From positions 2,193,473 to 2,257,472 of the forward strand of contig LR134362.1 in NCBI GenBank assembly GCA_900637275.1: a stretch of DNA of 64,000 nucleotides, in the 5' to 3' direction. The translations under genes were made by a program, and so were the position numbers. Source of the stretch: [Pasteurella] aerogenes. Its GTDB lineage: Bacteria; Pseudomonadota; Gammaproteobacteria; Enterobacterales; Pasteurellaceae. The notes beneath the pieces are model-generated. The model was not told the DNA's origin. It searched no databases and saw only the letters and a program-made list of their open reading frames with translations. Within the stretch, counting starts at the first letter, position 1. Each line of letters begins with the position of its first letter. Of the stretch, positions 44,202 through 52,900 are shown piece after piece.

Positions 44202-45040
44202 ATCTATTATTGACCGGCGTGGTGATTTTTATTGTTTTAATCTTGCTTTTGTTATGGTTGCCAATGGCAAGATCGATGAAGCCACAGCATAATTATCGCC
44301 AACAACAAAATATCGCGCTTTATCAGCAACAAATGGCGCAGGAACCGAGCCACGAATTGGCGACAGAATTAAGCCAACGTTTGTTGCAAGATGAAAAATA
44401 CTTGGAAAATCAACCGCACTTTTCCTTTGCACAAGATAAAAGTGCGGTCAGTTTTGGCGCTAAAATTGTTTTGGCGGGCGTGTTGATTGGCATTCCGCTC
44501 ATCTGGTATGTAGCACTGCCACGTTATAGCGACGTATTGCAAGGCGAACAGGCGTATTTGGAGCAAAAACAAAAAGCGGTGATGGCGAATTTAAGCGGCG
44601 ATAATCAGGAATATATCGAAAAAATTCAACAACAATTGCGCCAAGATCCGAATGATGCCAAGTTGTGGTTGCTGTTGGGGCAAGCGTATATGCAGGCGAA
44701 TGAATGGGACAGCGCGTTGATAAGTTTTTCCAATGCGGAAAAATTGGAGGGATCGAAAGCTAATATTTTAGGCTTGGCGGCAAGTGCGTTGTATTATCAA
44801 GCCGGCGAGCGCATCACGCCGAAAGTCAGTCAATTGTTAGAGATTATTTTGCAGCAAGATCCACAGGAAACCTCCGCCTTGTCTTTATTGGCGGCAGAGG
44901 CGTATAAGCAACAAGATTATGCGCAAGCCTTGAGCTTGTGGCAAAAAATCCTAGACAGCGGAAAATCGCAAGTGGATCGCCGCATGATAATTCAGCGCAT
45001 GAAAAGTATAGAAATGTTACAATCGCCCACTTCACCTTAA
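44198..45040 (+). CDS. nrfG: Haem lyase subunit NrfG (CcmI-like, TPR)
   Basis: A 280-residue protein with an N-terminal membrane helix, a second hydrophobic segment near 93-110 and a periplasmic TPR domain (e.g. AKLWLLLGQAYMQANEWDSAL near 152). NrfG/CcmI bind the C-terminus of the apocytochrome; E. coli NrfG is specific for NrfA. The length is closer to CcmI than to the short E. coli NrfG. Two uptake sequences lie inside the gene near 44414-44451. Confidence 0.82.
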   Translation: MNLLLTGVVIFIVLILLLLWLPMARSMKPQHNYRQQQNIALYQQQMAQEPSHELATELSQRLLQDEKYLENQPHFSFAQDKSAVSFGAKIVLAGVLIGIPLIWYVALPRYSDVLQGEQAYLEQKQKAVMANLSGDNQEYIEKIQQQLRQDPNDAKLWLLLGQAYMQANEWDSALISFSNAEKLEGSKANILGLAASALYYQAGERITPKVSQLLEIILQQDPQETSALSLLAAEAYKQQDYAQALSLWQKILDSGKSQVDRRMIIQRMKSIEMLQSPTSP

Positions 45041-45064
45041 TTTCATGGCAAGGAAATCTTTATC

Positions 45065-46279
45065 ATGACCAATTTTTCGCAAGTGATCATCATTGGCGCC
45101 GGTGCGGCAGGATTGTTTTGTGCCGGCGAAATGGCAAAAGCTGGCGTACAAGTGACGATTTTGGATAATGGCAAAAAAGTCGGACGCAAAATTTTGATGT
45201 CTGGCGGCGGGTTTTGTAATTTCACCAATTTAGATGTCGGCCCACAGCATTATTTATCGCAAAATCCCCATTTTGTTAAATCCGCGTTGGCACGTTTTAA
45301 TCAATGGGATTTTATTGCCCGAGTGGCAGAACGAGGCATTGCTTACCATGAAAAAGAACTGGGGCAATTATTTTGTGATAAAGGTGCGGAAGATATTGTC
45401 GCCATGTTAGCGGATAGTTGCGCGCAATATCAGGTGAATATCCAATTGCGTCAGCAAATTGAACAGGTGGAGTTGGTCGCTGATAATGCGTCGATGCGCT
45501 TTGCGTTAAAAGCGAATGGAGTGCAATGGCATTGCCACAGTTTGGTGATCGCCAGCGGTGGTTTGTCTATGGCGGGGTTGGGGGCAACGCCTTTTGGCTA
45601 CCAAGTGGCACAGCAATTCGGGTTAAATGTGATTGCGCCGCGCGCTTCGTTGGTACCATTTACTTGGCGCGAAAAAGACAAATTTTATACCGCACTTTCC
45701 GGTGTCTCATTGCCGGTCTGCGTGAAAGCGAAGTGCGGTCAAATTTTTAGCAATAATTTATTGTTCACTCATCGCGGTATTTCCGGACCGGCAATCTTGC
45801 AAATTTCTAATTATTGGCAACCGAATGAAACGCTGGAAGTAGATTGTTTGCCACATATGAATGTAGTGGAGTTTATACATAACTTGCGCACAACCTCGCC
45901 GAAATTGCGTCTAAAAACCGCATTATCGCGTATTTTGCCAAGTCGTTTATTGGAGCTTTGGATTGAACAGGGGCTGTTGCAAGATGACACCTTAGCGCAA
46001 CTTTCCAACGCTCAGTTGGCGGCATTGGATCTTCAAATTCATCACTGGCAAATTACGCCGAATGGAACCGAGGGATATCGTACCGCCGAGGTGACTATGG
46101 GCGGCGTGGATACGCAAGAGATTTCCTCTAAAACTATGGAGGCGCAACGCATCAGTGGATTGTATTTTATCGGCGAAGTGCTGGATGTAACCGGCTGGCT
46201 GGGTGGTTACAATTTCCAATGGGCTTGGAGTTCTGCCTATGCTTGCGCGCAAGCAATTTGTGCAAAACTTGAGGGATAA
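45065..46279 (+). CDS. FAD-dependent oxidoreductase of the HI0933/YhiN family
   Basis: A 404-residue flavoprotein. The dinucleotide-binding motif IIGAGAAGLFCAGEMAKAG is at residues 9-27; the family signatures KVGRKILMSGGGFCNFTN (near 38) and TAEVTMGGVDTQEISSKTMEA (near 340) plus the final GGYNFQWAWSSAYACA match the HI0933 group. The family is widespread but its reaction is not established. It follows nrfG by 24 bases without a visible terminator, so it may be co-transcribed with the nrf assembly genes. Confidence 0.86.
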   Translation: MTNFSQVIIIGAGAAGLFCAGEMAKAGVQVTILDNGKKVGRKILMSGGGFCNFTNLDVGPQHYLSQNPHFVKSALARFNQWDFIARVAERGIAYHEKELGQLFCDKGAEDIVAMLADSCAQYQVNIQLRQQIEQVELVADNASMRFALKANGVQWHCHSLVIASGGLSMAGLGATPFGYQVAQQFGLNVIAPRASLVPFTWREKDKFYTALSGVSLPVCVKAKCGQIFSNNLLFTHRGISGPAILQISNYWQPNETLEVDCLPHMNVVEFIHNLRTTSPKLRLKTALSRILPSRLLELWIEQGLLQDDTLAQLSNAQLAALDLQIHHWQITPNGTEGYRTAEVTMGGVDTQEISSKTMEAQRISGLYFIGEVLDVTGWLGGYNFQWAWSSAYACAQAICAKLEG

Positions 46280-46364
46280 CTGCAAGATTTACTTGTATAT
46301 TTTGCTAAATTTGGTATAACTTGCGTTAAATTTTTGTTAATTTTTACTAAAGAGGAGTGAGCAA

Positions 46365-46739
46365 ATGTTGAAATTCAAGCATATTTTATCCGTCGCCTTA
46401 TTGGCGTTAGCGACCAATGTGATGGCAGATGTGGGCGCGGAAATGTCGCAAATGAACCGTCAAGTGAAGGCGTTAAACAATGCGACCAGCGCGGAAGAAT
46501 TTACCCAATCTTCCGATAAATTCTTGGCGGCGGCGAATAAAGCGAAAGTGACCATGCCGGATAGTTTGAACGGTGACCAAGAAAAATTTAAAGGTTATCA
46601 ACAAGGTATTCAACAGGTGATCGATGTTGTTGAGCAAGCAAAAGGCTTGGCGGCAAAGGGTAAATTAGACGAAGCGAAAAACATGGTACAAGGTTTGGAT
46701 GCACTAAAAAAACGCTATCATAAAGAATATAAAAAATAA
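46365..46739 (+). CDS. cybC: Cytochrome b562
   Basis: A 124-residue periplasmic protein with signal peptide (VMA/DVG or similar cleavage). The mature part is a four-helix bundle. The two axial haem ligands of cytochrome b562 are conserved: a Met at mature position 7 (AEMSQMNRQ) and a His near the C-terminus (KKRYHKEYKK). It carries electrons in the periplasm by non-covalent b-haem. AGAGGAG precedes the ATG. A strong terminator follows. Confidence 0.87.
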   Translation: MLKFKHILSVALLALATNVMADVGAEMSQMNRQVKALNNATSAEEFTQSSDKFLAAANKAKVTMPDSLNGDQEKFKGYQQGIQQVIDVVEQAKGLAAKGKLDEAKNMVQGLDALKKRYHKEYKK

Positions 46740-46794
46740 TTGTTGATCATGTTGTTTGTTAAATAAATGTTAATTAAATTAACATTTAACGTTG

Positions 46795-46837
46795 AAAAGC
46801 ACCGCACTTTAATGGGTAAAAGTGCGGTGCTTTTTTT
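46795..46837 (+). terminator. Inverted uptake-sequence terminator after cybC
   Basis: AAAAGCACCGCACTTT and AAAGTGCGGTGCTTTT form a 16-bp stem followed by Ts. Confidence 0.85.
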
Positions 46838-46920
46838 ATGAGTTTTTATCGATTTATAATAAAAACAAAGTATTAGGTGATTATTGACAAATGGTAAAAT
46901 GTTAATTTCTGTTTAAATTA

Positions 46921-47412
46921 TTGTTATTTTTTTGTTAAAAATTATAATAAATCCATCTTCAGCAGCAAAGCAGTTGTTAGAAGAAAAGAATTCACAGATT
47001 ATATTTTAGGAGACAGATTATGAAAACTTTAGTCAAAACTTTCACATTAGCACTTTTCGCCGGCATCGTATCGACTAACGTAATGGCAGCACAACCAAGC
47101 GATGATGATTATGCAACTTATGCTAACCAATTGAAAGCAAATTTAACTGCGTTACAACAAACTCAAGACTTAACACAATTTCAACGCTTAGTTAATGAAT
47201 CTTTGGATCTTGCAGTTAATGCAAAAAATACTGTTGGTCAAACTTTTATTAACAGAATGGATGCGAGCGACAATGCGATGGAACAAAACCGCATTGATTA
47301 CCAAGAATGGAAATTGGTGAAATTGATTAATTCTTTGGAAGCTGCTTCAAATAAAGCCAGTTTAACTAGTGCCAAAGACAGCGTGTTATTCGATCTTGCT
47401 AGTGCAATTTAA
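46921..47412 (+). repeat. Left copy of an inverted duplicated gene unit
   Basis: Promoter, leader and gene of this unit recur in inverted orientation at 52210-52690. Shared upstream blocks include TTGTTAAAAA, the -10 TATAATAAATCC, CATCTTCAGCAGCAAAGCAG and TTTTAGGAGACAGATTATG. The coding parts are also highly similar. Confidence 0.85.
47020..47412 (+). CDS. Small periplasmic helical protein, paralogue of 52210-52590
   Basis: 130 residues with a signal peptide (LALFAGIVSTNVMA) and an all-helical mature part. The spacing of hydrophobic residues and the size resemble the preceding cytochrome b562, but there is no His in the mature chain, so the haem ligand is missing. It may be a haem-free derivative of the b562 fold. 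Promoter TTGTTA-N16-TATAAT (46921-46948) and AGGAG before the ATG are clear. Function unknown. Its near-twin lies on the opposite strand 5 kb away. Confidence 0.78.
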   Translation: MKTLVKTFTLALFAGIVSTNVMAAQPSDDDYATYANQLKANLTALQQTQDLTQFQRLVNESLDLAVNAKNTVGQTFINRMDASDNAMEQNRIDYQEWKLVKLINSLEAASNKASLTSAKDSVLFDLASAI

Positions 47413-47427
47413 TTGACCTTACCCCTC

Positions 47428-47463
47428 AAAAAGTCGGGCATCATTAAGATGTTCGGCTTTTTG
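47428..47463 (+). terminator. Terminator after the small periplasmic protein gene
   Basis: AAAAAGTCGGGCATC pairs fully, with a few G-U pairs, with GATGTTCGGCTTTTT around ATTAA. Confidence 0.8.
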
Positions 47464-47523
47464 TTTTTTGTGGCGATGCGCTGATGGATGTTTTCATTCG
47501 CTAAATCATGAAATTCTCTTTAT

Positions 47524-47560
47524 AATAACCGCACTTATGACTAAAGTGCGGTTATTTTTT
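47524..47560 (+). terminator. Inverted uptake-sequence hairpin upstream of nudC
   Basis: AATAACCGCACTT and AAGTGCGGTTATT with a 7-base loop are followed by TTTT. It ends only 11 bases before the nudC ribosome-binding site, so nudC transcription must either pass it or begin within it. Confidence 0.7.
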
Positions 47561-47577
47561 GCTTAATTTTAGGAAAA

Positions 47578-48381
47578 ATGATGAAAATAATTCAACCTCA
47601 TGACCATGGATTTTGGTTGTTGACGCAAGGATCAGCGATTTATTTACAACAAGAGACGTTGCCGCAAGGTCGCGCTGAAGAGTTGGCGTTGCAAGGTAAA
47701 TTAGGCATGGTGATCGGTGAGTTGGAGCAGCAGCCTTTGTGGTTGCTGGAAGAAGAGCCTGATGATGCAGCGCGGGAGTATGTTTCTTTGCGTACGCAAC
47801 TTTTTTTGCCGGAACGCACCTTTAATTTGTTAGCGCGCGGTGTGGAATTAAATCATTTTTTTAACACCCACCGTTTTTGCGGCAAATGCGGACATCAAAC
47901 TTGTATAACCGAAGATGAATGGGCAGTGCAATGCCAAAATGATGCTTGTGGTTATCGTACCTATCCGGTGATTTGTCCGTCAATTATTGTGGCAGTGCGT
48001 CGCGGAAAGGAAATTTTATTGGCAAATCATTTGCGCCATAAAGGCGGAATTTATACTACGCTGGCGGGCTTTGTTGAGGTGGGCGAGACCTTTGAGCAAA
48101 CGGTGATGCGTGAGGTGTTTGAAGAAACGGGCATTAAAGTCAAAAATATTCGTTATTTCGGTAGCCAACCTTGGGCATTTCCGAATTCGCAGATGGTGGG
48201 TTTTTTGGCGGATTATGACAGCGGCGAAATTCGGCTGCAAGAGGCGGAGATTTATGATGCCCAATGGTTTCGTTATGATGCGCCGCTGCCGGAATTGCCG
48301 CCGCCGGGGACCATTGCGTTAAAATTAATTCAGGCGACGTTGGCGTTGTGTGCCGATGATGATCGCCAAATCCAGACATAA
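47578..48381 (+). CDS. nudC: NAD-capped RNA hydrolase / NADH pyrophosphatase NudC
   Basis: A 267-residue Nudix enzyme that cleaves NAD(H) and removes NAD caps from RNA. The zinc-finger cysteines are seen in FCGKCGHQT and CQNDACGYR (near 99-125), and the Nudix box reads GFVEVGETFEQTVMREVFEETGI (near 162-184). Two ATGs are adjacent (47578 and 47581); AGGA at 47571 gives better spacing to the second. It is followed by hemE after 24 bases and is probably co-transcribed. Confidence 0.92.
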   Translation: MMKIIQPHDHGFWLLTQGSAIYLQQETLPQGRAEELALQGKLGMVIGELEQQPLWLLEEEPDDAAREYVSLRTQLFLPERTFNLLARGVELNHFFNTHRFCGKCGHQTCITEDEWAVQCQNDACGYRTYPVICPSIIVAVRRGKEILLANHLRHKGGIYTTLAGFVEVGETFEQTVMREVFEETGIKVKNIRYFGSQPWAFPNSQMVGFLADYDSGEIRLQEAEIYDAQWFRYDAPLPELPPPGTIALKLIQATLALCADDDRQIQT

Positions 48382-48405
48382 TTAAGTAATGACTAAGGAA
48401 ATATA

Positions 48406-49470
48406 ATGAGCATATTAAAAAACGATCGCTATTTACGAGCATTATTGCGCCAGCCGGTGGACATGACGCCAGTGTGGATGATGCGTCAAGCGGGGCGTTA
48501 TTTGCCGGAGTATAAAGCGACACGCGCGCAAGCAGGCGATTTTATGTCGTTGTGTCGCAATGCGGATTTGGCTTGTGAGGTGACATTACAACCCTTGCGT
48601 CGCTATGCGCTTGATGCGGCGATTTTGTTTTCCGATATTTTAACCATTCCGGATGCGATGGGATTGGGGTTAAGTTTTGGCGCTGGTGAAGGCCCGCGAT
48701 TTGAACGCGTGATTGATAGCCAAAGTGCGGTGGATAATTTGCCAATTCCGGATCCGGAACAAGAATTGCAGTATGTGATGAATGCGGTGCGAACTATCCG
48801 TCATGAGCTAAAAGGTGAGGTGCCTTTGATTGGTTTTTCCGGCAGCCCTTGGACTTTGGCAACCTATATGGTGGAAGGTGGGAGCAGTAAAGCCTTTACG
48901 AAAATTAAGAAAATGTTATATGCAGAACCTAAGCTATTGCACCAATTGTTAGAAAAACTGGCGGAGTCAGTTGTTTTGTATTTAAATGCGCAAATTAAAG
49001 CTGGCGCACAGGCAGTGATGGTGTTTGATACTTGGGGCGGTGTGTTGGGTCATCGTGAATACCTTGATTTTTCCTTGCAATATATGCACAAAATTGTTGA
49101 GGGTTTAATTCGTGAAAATGAGGGGCGTCGTGTGCCGGTGACACTGTTTACCAAAGGCGGTGGTTTGTGGTTGGAAGCCATGGCGGATACGGGTTGTGAT
49201 GCGCTTGGGTTGGATTGGACCGTAAATTTAGCCGAGGCAAAAGCACGTGTTGGGCATAAAGTGGCGTTGCAAGGTAATATGGATCCATCAGTGTTATATG
49301 CAACACCAATGCGTATTGAACAAGAAGTCAAACAAATTTTGGCAGATTTTGGGCAAGGCAGCGGACACGTGTTTAATTTGGGGCATGGGATTCATCAAGA
49401 TGTACCAGAAATGAGTCCGCAAATTTTTGTGGATGCCATTCATCAATATTCTCAACCTTATCATAAATAA
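48406..49470 (+). CDS. hemE: Uroporphyrinogen decarboxylase
   Basis: A 354-residue haem-biosynthesis enzyme that converts uroporphyrinogen III to coproporphyrinogen III. The family motif PVWMMRQAGRYLPEY near residue 24 and the second signature GFSGSPWTLATYMVEGG near 144 are present. AAGGAAA precedes the ATG. It sits in nudC-hemE-yjaG-hupA, close to the E. coli hemE-nfi-yjaG-hupA order. Haem supply suits the many cytochromes encoded nearby. Confidence 0.96.
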   Translation: MSILKNDRYLRALLRQPVDMTPVWMMRQAGRYLPEYKATRAQAGDFMSLCRNADLACEVTLQPLRRYALDAAILFSDILTIPDAMGLGLSFGAGEGPRFERVIDSQSAVDNLPIPDPEQELQYVMNAVRTIRHELKGEVPLIGFSGSPWTLATYMVEGGSSKAFTKIKKMLYAEPKLLHQLLEKLAESVVLYLNAQIKAGAQAVMVFDTWGGVLGHREYLDFSLQYMHKIVEGLIRENEGRRVPVTLFTKGGGLWLEAMADTGCDALGLDWTVNLAEAKARVGHKVALQGNMDPSVLYATPMRIEQEVKQILADFGQGSGHVFNLGHGIHQDVPEMSPQIFVDAIHQYSQPYHK

Positions 49471-49484
49471 GTGCGGTGATTTTT

Positions 49485-50078
49485 ATGCGAAATCCAATTC
49501 ATAAACGTTTGGAAAATTTACACTCTTGGCAACATTTGACCTTTATGGCGTGTTTGTGTGAACGGATGTATCCGAATTTTGTGATGTTTTGTCAGGTCAC
49601 AGAGCAAGATCCGCAAGTCGCAAAAACCTACCATAATATTTTAAATTTGGTCTGGGAGCAGTTGACGGTGAAGGGCGCGAAGATTAATTTTGAAAATCAG
49701 CTGGAAAAACTGGAAGCCATTATTCCAGATGTGAATGATTATGAATTTTTCGGTGTGTTGCCGGCAATTGATGCTTGTGAGGGGTTGGCGGAATTAGTGC
49801 ATGGTATTATTGCCGGTTCAACGCTGGAGCAAGCCGTGAAGTTAAGTCGTTTGTCTTTACAAACTGTGGCGACGGTGTTGGAAATGCGAAACGGTGGGGA
49901 ACTTTCGGAACAAGCACTTAAAGAGGCAGAGGAAATTCAGCAGGAATTGGATATTCAATGGCAGATTTATCGCGCATTAAAAGAGTGCGAAGAACGGGAT
50001 ACTACCTTGATTTTAGCGCTAAAAAACGAGTTACGACAGGTGCAAATCTCAAATATCGGTATAGAAATTGAGCAATAA
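49485..50078 (+). CDS. yjaG: YjaG family protein (DUF416)
   Basis: A 197-residue helical cytosolic protein that resembles E. coli YjaG along its length (NPIHKRLENLHSWQHLTFMACLCERMYPN, YEFFGVLPAIDACEGLAELVH, DIQWQIYRALKECEERD). Function is unknown. ATG 49485 is chosen over the GTG at 49476, which is part of an uptake sequence. Genomic position between hemE and hupA is conserved with E. coli. Confidence 0.87.
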   Translation: MRNPIHKRLENLHSWQHLTFMACLCERMYPNFVMFCQVTEQDPQVAKTYHNILNLVWEQLTVKGAKINFENQLEKLEAIIPDVNDYEFFGVLPAIDACEGLAELVHGIIAGSTLEQAVKLSRLSLQTVATVLEMRNGGELSEQALKEAEEIQQELDIQWQIYRALKECEERDTTLILALKNELRQVQISNIGIEIEQ

Positions 50079-50232
50079 TGTGATTTTGCTAGCAATTTTC
50101 GCATATATTGCTTTGATTTATTGGTAACTTAGATTATGCTTGCAGTGCTGTGATTACAGTGATTATAGGTTATCGGGTACAATTGACCCACGTAATGTCA
50201 GATCTAATAGAAATTATAGAAGGTACTAATTT

Positions 50233-50505
50233 ATGAACAAAACAGATTTAATTGATGCAATTGCAAGTGCGGCGGAGTTAAACAAGAAACAAGCTAAAGC
50301 GGCACTAGAAGCAACTTTAGATGCAATTACAGAAAGTTTGAAAGCGGGTGAACCGGTACAATTAATCGGCTTTGGTACATTCAAAGTAAATTCACGTAAA
50401 GAGCGTACCGGTCGCAATCCACAAACTGGCGCAGAAATCAAAATTGCAGCGTCTAAAGTACCTGCCTTTGTTGCCGGTAAAGCATTAAAAGATTCTGTAA
50501 AATAA
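50233..50505 (+). CDS. hupA: DNA-binding protein HU-alpha
   Basis: A 90-residue histone-like protein beginning MNKTDLIDAIASAAELNKKQA. The HU signature GFGTFKVNSRKERTGRNPQTG spans residues ~46-66. It bends and compacts DNA. AGAAGG precedes the ATG, and a classical terminator follows. Confidence 0.95.
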   Translation: MNKTDLIDAIASAAELNKKQAKAALEATLDAITESLKAGEPVQLIGFGTFKVNSRKERTGRNPQTGAEIKIAASKVPAFVAGKALKDSVK

Positions 50506-50542
50506 TCAGAACGTCATACTAAAACGGGTAACCGTGTAGCGA

Positions 50543-50571
50543 AAACCAAGTTGGATAAACTTGGTTTTTTG
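50543..50571 (+). terminator. hupA terminator
   Basis: AAACCAAGTT pairs with AACTTGGTTT around GGATA, followed by a T-run. Confidence 0.88.
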
Positions 50572-50950
50572 TTTTATATCAGTTAACAATTTAAGTCGTA
50601 TTTTGCGTTTAAAAACGAATTATTCGCAATAATTTGTTAATAAAATGTTATAAAAAATTATCATATTAGATCGCAAGCCTAGAGGAATAAGGTTTCTTGA
50701 TAGAACAAATTTAGTACAATTTTTTTACTAAATTTTCTCATACTATACAAAAAAATTTAATATTTGTGATCTTCATCAATAAATCTACCTAATTTTGTTT
50801 AGATTGTGCGTTGACAGTAAATTTTTTCTTTGTAACTATTAATTCCGCTTTAAGAGAAGCGTGCTTTGACATATCAAGTTTTGAAAAGTTCAATGCCTTG
50901 TTAAAATTTTGTAACAAATCTAATCTGTGAGTTTAAAAGGAATTTTTTAT
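50572..50950 (+). promoter_or_regulatory. Regulatory region of the porin gene
   Basis: About 380 AT-rich bases without a gene. A promoter candidate is TTGACA (50811-50816), 16 bases, TAACTA (50833-50838), leaving a leader of about 105 bases before the porin ATG. Such long leaders are often targets of small RNAs in porin genes, but I see no specific pairing. Confidence 0.4.
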
Positions 50951-52129
50951 ATGAAAAAGACATTAATTGCACTAGCCGTAGCAGCAACTGCGGCAACTTC
51001 AGCCAACGCATTTGTAGTTTATGAACAGGATGGTTCGAAAGTTGAGTTAAGCGGTTCCTTTCGTATGTTTTTAGGGCGTAACCCAGATGCTAACAATGGA
51101 CGTGGTGATTTAACTAATGATGGTTCCCGTCTTATCGTTAAAGCTACTCATGATTTAGGTAACGGTTTATCCGCTCTTGCTGGGTATCAAATCCGTTTTG
51201 AAGATAGTGATGGTAATGGCGATGCATTTAAACAAGCTGGTTCCCCAAGTCCTATTCCACCAAGTAACTTCGGTAGCCCGACTACGCGTGAATTGTTTGG
51301 AGGATTTAAATTAGCGGATGTAGGTAGTTTGACTTTCGGTCGTCAAAGTACCAGTGCTGATGAAGTATTGCAAGATATGACATACTGGCGTACCGGTTGG
51401 TATAACGAGATTACCAAATATGCGGATAAAGGGGCTAAATTCCGTAGTGCAGAATGGAATGGTTTCAGTTTTGGTGCTGATTATGTATTTGGTCATTCGA
51501 ATAAAGATATTGATACTTATGTCAGCAACGGATACAAATATAAGAGCGGTTATGCTTTAACTGCCTTCTATAACACCAAAGTAGGTGAACATAAATTTGA
51601 ATTTGCCGCCGGTTATACTCATGATAATTATGATGGTAAATTTGATTCAGCTGTAGAGGGGTATACACAAGAATCTGCTTCCAATACAGCAAAAAGACGC
51701 GATATTTGGTTAGTACATGGCGACTATACTTACGGTCCTTTCTACTTAGCATTAAACTATGGCCAAATAAGAGAAAAATATGATAACTTGGATTGGGCGA
51801 ACCCACCTAAAGTTTGGGGACAAACAGATAATGGCCCAAGAAAAGGGCATTATGCTTTAGTAGATTTCCGTTATCAATTCACGGATATCGTTGGTCTTTT
51901 CGGACAATGGGAATATTTGAACTACAAATATGACAATGTTGACTTATTCAATGCTTATGACAAGTCACAGAAAAACAAAATGCGAAACCGCTACCAAATG
52001 GGTGTGGATTACAGACTTGGTCGTAGCGCAGTGGTTTACGTAATGTATGAACATGAACGTAACAAAAAACTTAACGATGAAACCGATAAAGAACATATCT
52101 TCGGTACTGGTTTACGCGTTTACTTCTAA
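50951..52129 (+). CDS. Major outer-membrane porin (OmpH/P2 type)
   Basis: A 392-residue porin with signal peptide (TLIALAVAATAATSANA), a first strand VYEQDGSKVELSGSFR typical of Gram-negative trimeric porins, and a C-terminal Phe (FGTGLRVYF). Alternating beta-strands and loops fill the chain. The conserved constriction-loop pattern FGRQST is near residue 128. It allows diffusion of small solutes. Loops near 90 and 230-290 look variable. The family in Pasteurellaceae is often called OmpH or P2. A perfect terminator follows. Confidence 0.9.
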   Translation: MKKTLIALAVAATAATSANAFVVYEQDGSKVELSGSFRMFLGRNPDANNGRGDLTNDGSRLIVKATHDLGNGLSALAGYQIRFEDSDGNGDAFKQAGSPSPIPPSNFGSPTTRELFGGFKLADVGSLTFGRQSTSADEVLQDMTYWRTGWYNEITKYADKGAKFRSAEWNGFSFGADYVFGHSNKDIDTYVSNGYKYKSGYALTAFYNTKVGEHKFEFAAGYTHDNYDGKFDSAVEGYTQESASNTAKRRDIWLVHGDYTYGPFYLALNYGQIREKYDNLDWANPPKVWGQTDNGPRKGHYALVDFRYQFTDIVGLFGQWEYLNYKYDNVDLFNAYDKSQKNKMRNRYQMGVDYRLGRSAVVYVMYEHERNKKLNDETDKEHIFGTGLRVYF

Positions 52130-52160
52130 GCCGATAGCATCATTAGGTTAACAGATAACA

Positions 52161-52194
52161 ATTAAGGTGGGTTTTAGCCCACCTTAATTTTTTT
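52161..52194. terminator. Terminator of the porin gene
   Basis: AATTAAGGTGGG pairs with CCCACCTTAATT and is followed by Ts; the leading A/T bases may let it serve the convergent gene too. Confidence 0.85.
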
Positions 52195-52209
52195 ACCATA
52201 TCTATTTCA

Positions 52210-52590
52210 TTAAATCGCGTTAAATAACACGGTTCCTTTCATACTAGTCAAGTTAGTTTTGCTTGATGCAGATTCTAACGAATTAATTAATTTTGCTAAT
52301 TTCCATTCTTGATAGGTAATGCGTTGTTGTTCCATCGCATTATCGCTGGCATCCATTCTGTCAGTAAAGGTTTGACCGATAGTATTTTTCGCATTAATTG
52401 CAAGATCTAATGTTTCGTTGACTAAACGTTGGAATTGTGCAGTATCTTGAGTATGTTGCAATGCGGCTAAATTCGCTTTTAATTGGCTGGAATAAGTGGC
52501 GTAATCATTGCTGCTTTGCGCCGCCATCACGTTGGTTGATAGGACGCCGGCGAAAAGTGCTAATGCGAAAGTTTTGGCTAAAGTTTTCAT
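52210..52590 (-). CDS. Small periplasmic helical protein, paralogue of 47020-47412
   Basis: 126 residues with signal peptide (LALFAGVLSTNVMA). Most residues match the 47020-47412 product (for example QFQRLVNE, AKNTIGQTF, RMDASDNAMEQ, YQEWKLAKLINSLE). Differences are mostly conservative, which suggests both copies are under selection. No His is present in the mature chain. The C-terminal tail is shorter (ends TVLFNAI). Function unknown. Confidence 0.78.
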   Translation of the reverse strand: MKTLAKTFALALFAGVLSTNVMAAQSSNDYATYSSQLKANLAALQHTQDTAQFQRLVNETLDLAINAKNTIGQTFTDRMDASDNAMEQQRITYQEWKLAKLINSLESASSKTNLTSMKGTVLFNAI

Positions 52591-52690
52591 AATCTGTCTC
52601 CTAAAATGTAATCTGTATCTGTGAATTTTTTTCTTCTCACAACTGCTTTGCTGCTGAAGATGGATTTATTATAGTTTTTAACAAAAATAT
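52210..52690 (-). repeat. Right copy of an inverted duplicated gene unit
   Basis: Gene plus promoter leader matching 46921-47412 in the opposite orientation, including the upstream CATCTTCAGCAGCAAAGCAG block. Confidence 0.85.
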
Positions 52691-52900
52691 AACAATAGCT
52701 TAAAAAGAAATTAACTATTAGCTTTTAGTGAAAAATAATAGGTAATTTTGCAATATTTTAAATCAAGGATGGATAAAAATACCTGCTCCGAAGTTAAATC
52801 GAAACAGGTATTGATGATAAGATAACATTGGTCGAGGATAGCTTTCCTACCATGCGTAGAAAAATCCTCAATTATTCGCTATAAATAAATCAACGATTGA

